Assembly: GCA_019155185.1 (NCBI GenBank)
Contig: CM032794.1
Coordinates: forward strand, 1,093,988-1,157,987
Direction of reading: 5' to 3'
DNA length: 64,000 bases
Source of the DNA: Beaufortia kweichowensis
Lineage: Eukaryota > Chordata > Actinopteri > Cypriniformes > Gastromyzontidae
Positions 61,791-64,000 of the stretch are shown in pieces. Numbering within the stretch: the first letter of the stretch is position 1; the number at the start of each line of letters is the position of its first letter. The notes under the pieces are model-generated. The model was not told where the DNA came from and searched no databases. It worked only from the letters and a program-made list of their open reading frames with translations. Made by a program: the position numbers and the translations under genes.

Positions 61791-62909
61791 TCACTTCTGA
61801 TCCTCAGGCCGTATTGGATTGAGGTACTGGTCAAATTCACTGCGATCCAGCTGGTCCAGCATGTCCGTTCTCACCTGTTCCAGGTAGAACTCCAAAGAAG
61901 GTCCACCTAAACAAAGCACACATCCACACGCCTCCGTCCCGCACCATTCATGGATGTCCATTCCTCTCTGCTGCCTGGGATGCTGGGAATACCGCAGTGA
62001 CTCTGAGTATGCAGACGGAGGTGGATGTACCGAAGAGGAATTCAGCAAAGCTCCAACAGGGAACATCTCGTCTCCGTTTGATGACATTGCTGTATGTTGG
62101 TATGCTGAATTGTGCATGTTTGCATATCCAAAACCTCCGTGTGGGAGATTATATGAGTTTAATTGGTTATACGGGTGCAGATGACTAGACGGTTGCTGCG
62201 TGGCTTGACTTTGGAACATATAGCTGAGGTGAAAGGTGCCGTTTGGAGAGGTGCTGGTCTCGCTGGGAGGCGTCTTGCTGCCACGTTTGTTGCACTTGCG
62301 TCGGCGAGGCCTGTATTTGTAGTTGGGGTAGTCGATGGTGTGCTGGATTCGTAGCCTTTCTGCTTCTTGCATGTACGGCCGTTTCTCAGCAAGGGACATG
62401 GCCTTCCATGTTTTACCTTTAAAATGATCAAAAAAGAGCTTTTAGTTTATCTTTCCCAATAACATTATATTATGCTGTTTTACACAATTTTGGTATGCAA
62501 ACAAATCACAGTAATGAAAACAAAAATAAACAACACCAAAAGTCAATATTCTATACAAATACACACTAAATATGTGATTATATGGGTGCTTACCGAGTAT
62601 TTTACTGAGGTCTGTGTTTTCCAGGTCAGGGTTCAGCTGCGCAAGGCGTCTGCGTTCCTCTTTGGTCCAGATGATGAACGCGTTTAGTGGGCGTCTCACT
62701 CGGGTTTCCACGGTCGCTTTCGCTTCCGGGCTTGAGCAACTGGATTCAGAACCTACCGACACCGGGCTGGAAGGACCCAAGACGGGGCAGTGAACCGTAG
62801 TGCGACGCTCGTTCCGTTCAGGTGGCGCGTAATGGCACTGCTGCGTCTCCAACATCATTGTTGCCATGGGGCCCATTTCGGGTTCGGGGAGCATCCTGTC
62901 GAGATACAT
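61791..62909 (-). CDS. sox32: HMG-box transcription factor Sox32 (Casanova)
   Basis: Teleost-specific SoxF-derived factor required for endoderm specification, acting upstream of sox17 in zebrafish. Two coding exons on the minus strand, 62594-62909 and 61791-62416, joined G|GT at the same HMG-box position as sox17. They give 313 residues. The start at 62909 gives MYLDRMLPEPE, like zebrafish Sox32; the frame is open further upstream, but no other ATG there resembles the family. HMG box at about 70-148 with the Sox32-type RRPLNAFIIWTKEERRRLA and LENTDLSKILGKTWKAM. The C-terminus keeps the SoxF motif LDRSEFDQYLN. A cysteine cluster (WCGTEACGCVLC) precedes it. The gene is in tandem with sox17, same strand, about 9 kb away. 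Confidence 0.97.
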
Positions 62910-64000
62910 GCTGTTGTGCCTTCTGGTGCTTTGAGGAATTCGCCCTGGTCTGCCCAAGAGATCAAGAGGGGCTTTTAAAGGGTCGCGGGCCAATGGGGGC
63001 GCGGAGGAGTGGATTAAAGGTGTGAAGCGCAAGAAGTTTCACCTCACCGATAACGCTGATGTCCCACGAAATGTTTTGAAAGACATATTTAATAACGTTA
63101 TTAGATTAATCAGAAGAGATCTTGAGTGAGGAAGTTAGTGGTATCGAGACAGGCGCATTCTGCATTGTGCGTAAAGATTTTAGAATCACAATAAACATCA
63201 ACACAGCAGCTAAAATATTATATTTAAAATATATAACATATTTTTATCCCAAGTGTTTTTAAGATGATTTTATTTAATTCCTTTAGGATTTAAAAAAGCA
63301 ACATTCATATAAACTATGTACGTTTCCCAAATGTTTGCCTTAGTTTAGAGAAACCCAAACACAATCCGTGCGTGGTCGTCTGGACCTAAATTTCTCAGTG
63401 ACCCTTTGACTCGACAGGTCATGTTGAGCACAGACCCTGTACAAACGAAACAGGAGACACAATGGCACGAGTAATTCCCATTCCATCCTTCCTAAATACG
63501 TATCAGATATCTAACTAAATATTATTAAAAATGACTAACCTACAATAATAATATAGAGGACTGCATCCTTTTAGTCAAATCTTTTTATAGTCTATCGAAA
63601 CTTTTTCCAATACAAATAACCCTTCGTGCAACAGAAATACGTTCAGGTTTCTTTATGGCCAGACAAGAAGCCTTTATTTCCAAAAGTGTATCATAAACTT
63701 TACATTCGTTCTAAGGCTGTGCATGTTTTAATATAGTGTTGAGATATGAAACATCAGACTGTGTAAAGGATCCGCGCGTCTCCAGCAGACAGGAGCGTCT
63801 GGAGATGTTGCCAAGCGCAGATGTGATGCACCTGTTGCCCGCGCGTGGTGAGAGACTCTGCCCTCGGGCATTCATTCAGCTATGGTAGCCATAATAGAAT
63901 GATGAAAAGCTTTGACACCTTGATTAAACACAGACTCGTCTGATCAGAAATCAGACGCTTAATTCAATGACTGCAGTGATCAAGGTTTAGATTTTATCTG
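62910..64000. other. sox32 upstream region
   Basis: The first 150 bases are moderately GC-rich and include the leader and probably the promoter (inverted CCAAT at about 62990, GGCCAATGGG). The rest is AT-rich with no recognised gene. A GC-rich patch with CGCGCG occurs at 63770-63860. Confidence 0.5.

Overview
This window is vertebrate nuclear DNA, almost certainly from a cypriniform (zebrafish-like) teleost. The evidence is spliced genes with GT-AG introns, long CA/CT microsatellites, tRNA-derived SINE pieces and MITEs of the cyprinid kind, and a sox17/sox32 pair, which is teleost-specific. A proenkephalin ending in the heptapeptide YGGFMGY, known from zebrafish, also fits. The gene order corresponds to the human 8q11-q12 block (SOX17-RP1-LYN-RPS20-PLAG1-CHCHD7-SDR16C5-PENK). 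All exon boundaries were read by hand from splice signals, phase and protein homology.

Layout, left to right. The 3' coding exon of proenkephalin (26-619, +). The retinal dehydrogenase gene sdr16c5 (six coding exons, 3094-5550, +). The small mitochondrial twin-CHCH gene chchd7 (three tiny coding exons, 7848-8964, -), head-to-head with plag1 across a CCAAT/GC-box promoter region near 9.5 kb. The zinc-finger gene plag1 (coding 14758-16817, +, with a 3' UTR of about 2.4 kb). The ribosomal protein gene rps20 (20204-21702, +), whose second intron carries a C/D snoRNA recognisable as SNORD54. A kinesin-6 gene of the KIF20 group (18 coding exons, 22717-27803, +). The Src-family kinase lyn (12 coding exons, 28270-32991, -), convergent with the kinesin. 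The photoreceptor axoneme gene rp1 (36139-43522, -). The endoderm HMG-box genes sox17 (50444-52830, -) and sox32 (61791-62909, -), in tandem.

Most genes have ordinary housekeeping or developmental roles. rps20 and SNORD54 both serve the ribosome. sox17 and sox32 are tandem SoxF paralogues of the endoderm pathway. The KIF20-like kinesin sits between rps20 and lyn, a place where mammals have no kinesin.

The most notable signal is rp1. Its reading frame is broken by three single-base shifts, at about 42912, 40972-41065 and 39465-39472. No in-frame nonsense codon was noticed inside its open segments, and the other nine genes (about 9.4 kb of coding sequence) are all in frame. This is either indel error in the assembly or recent decay of a vision gene, as could happen in a cave or low-light fish; the sequence alone does not decide. 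The intergenic DNA holds short non-autonomous elements, SINE fragments and microsatellites, and no transposase or reverse transcriptase gene was recognised.
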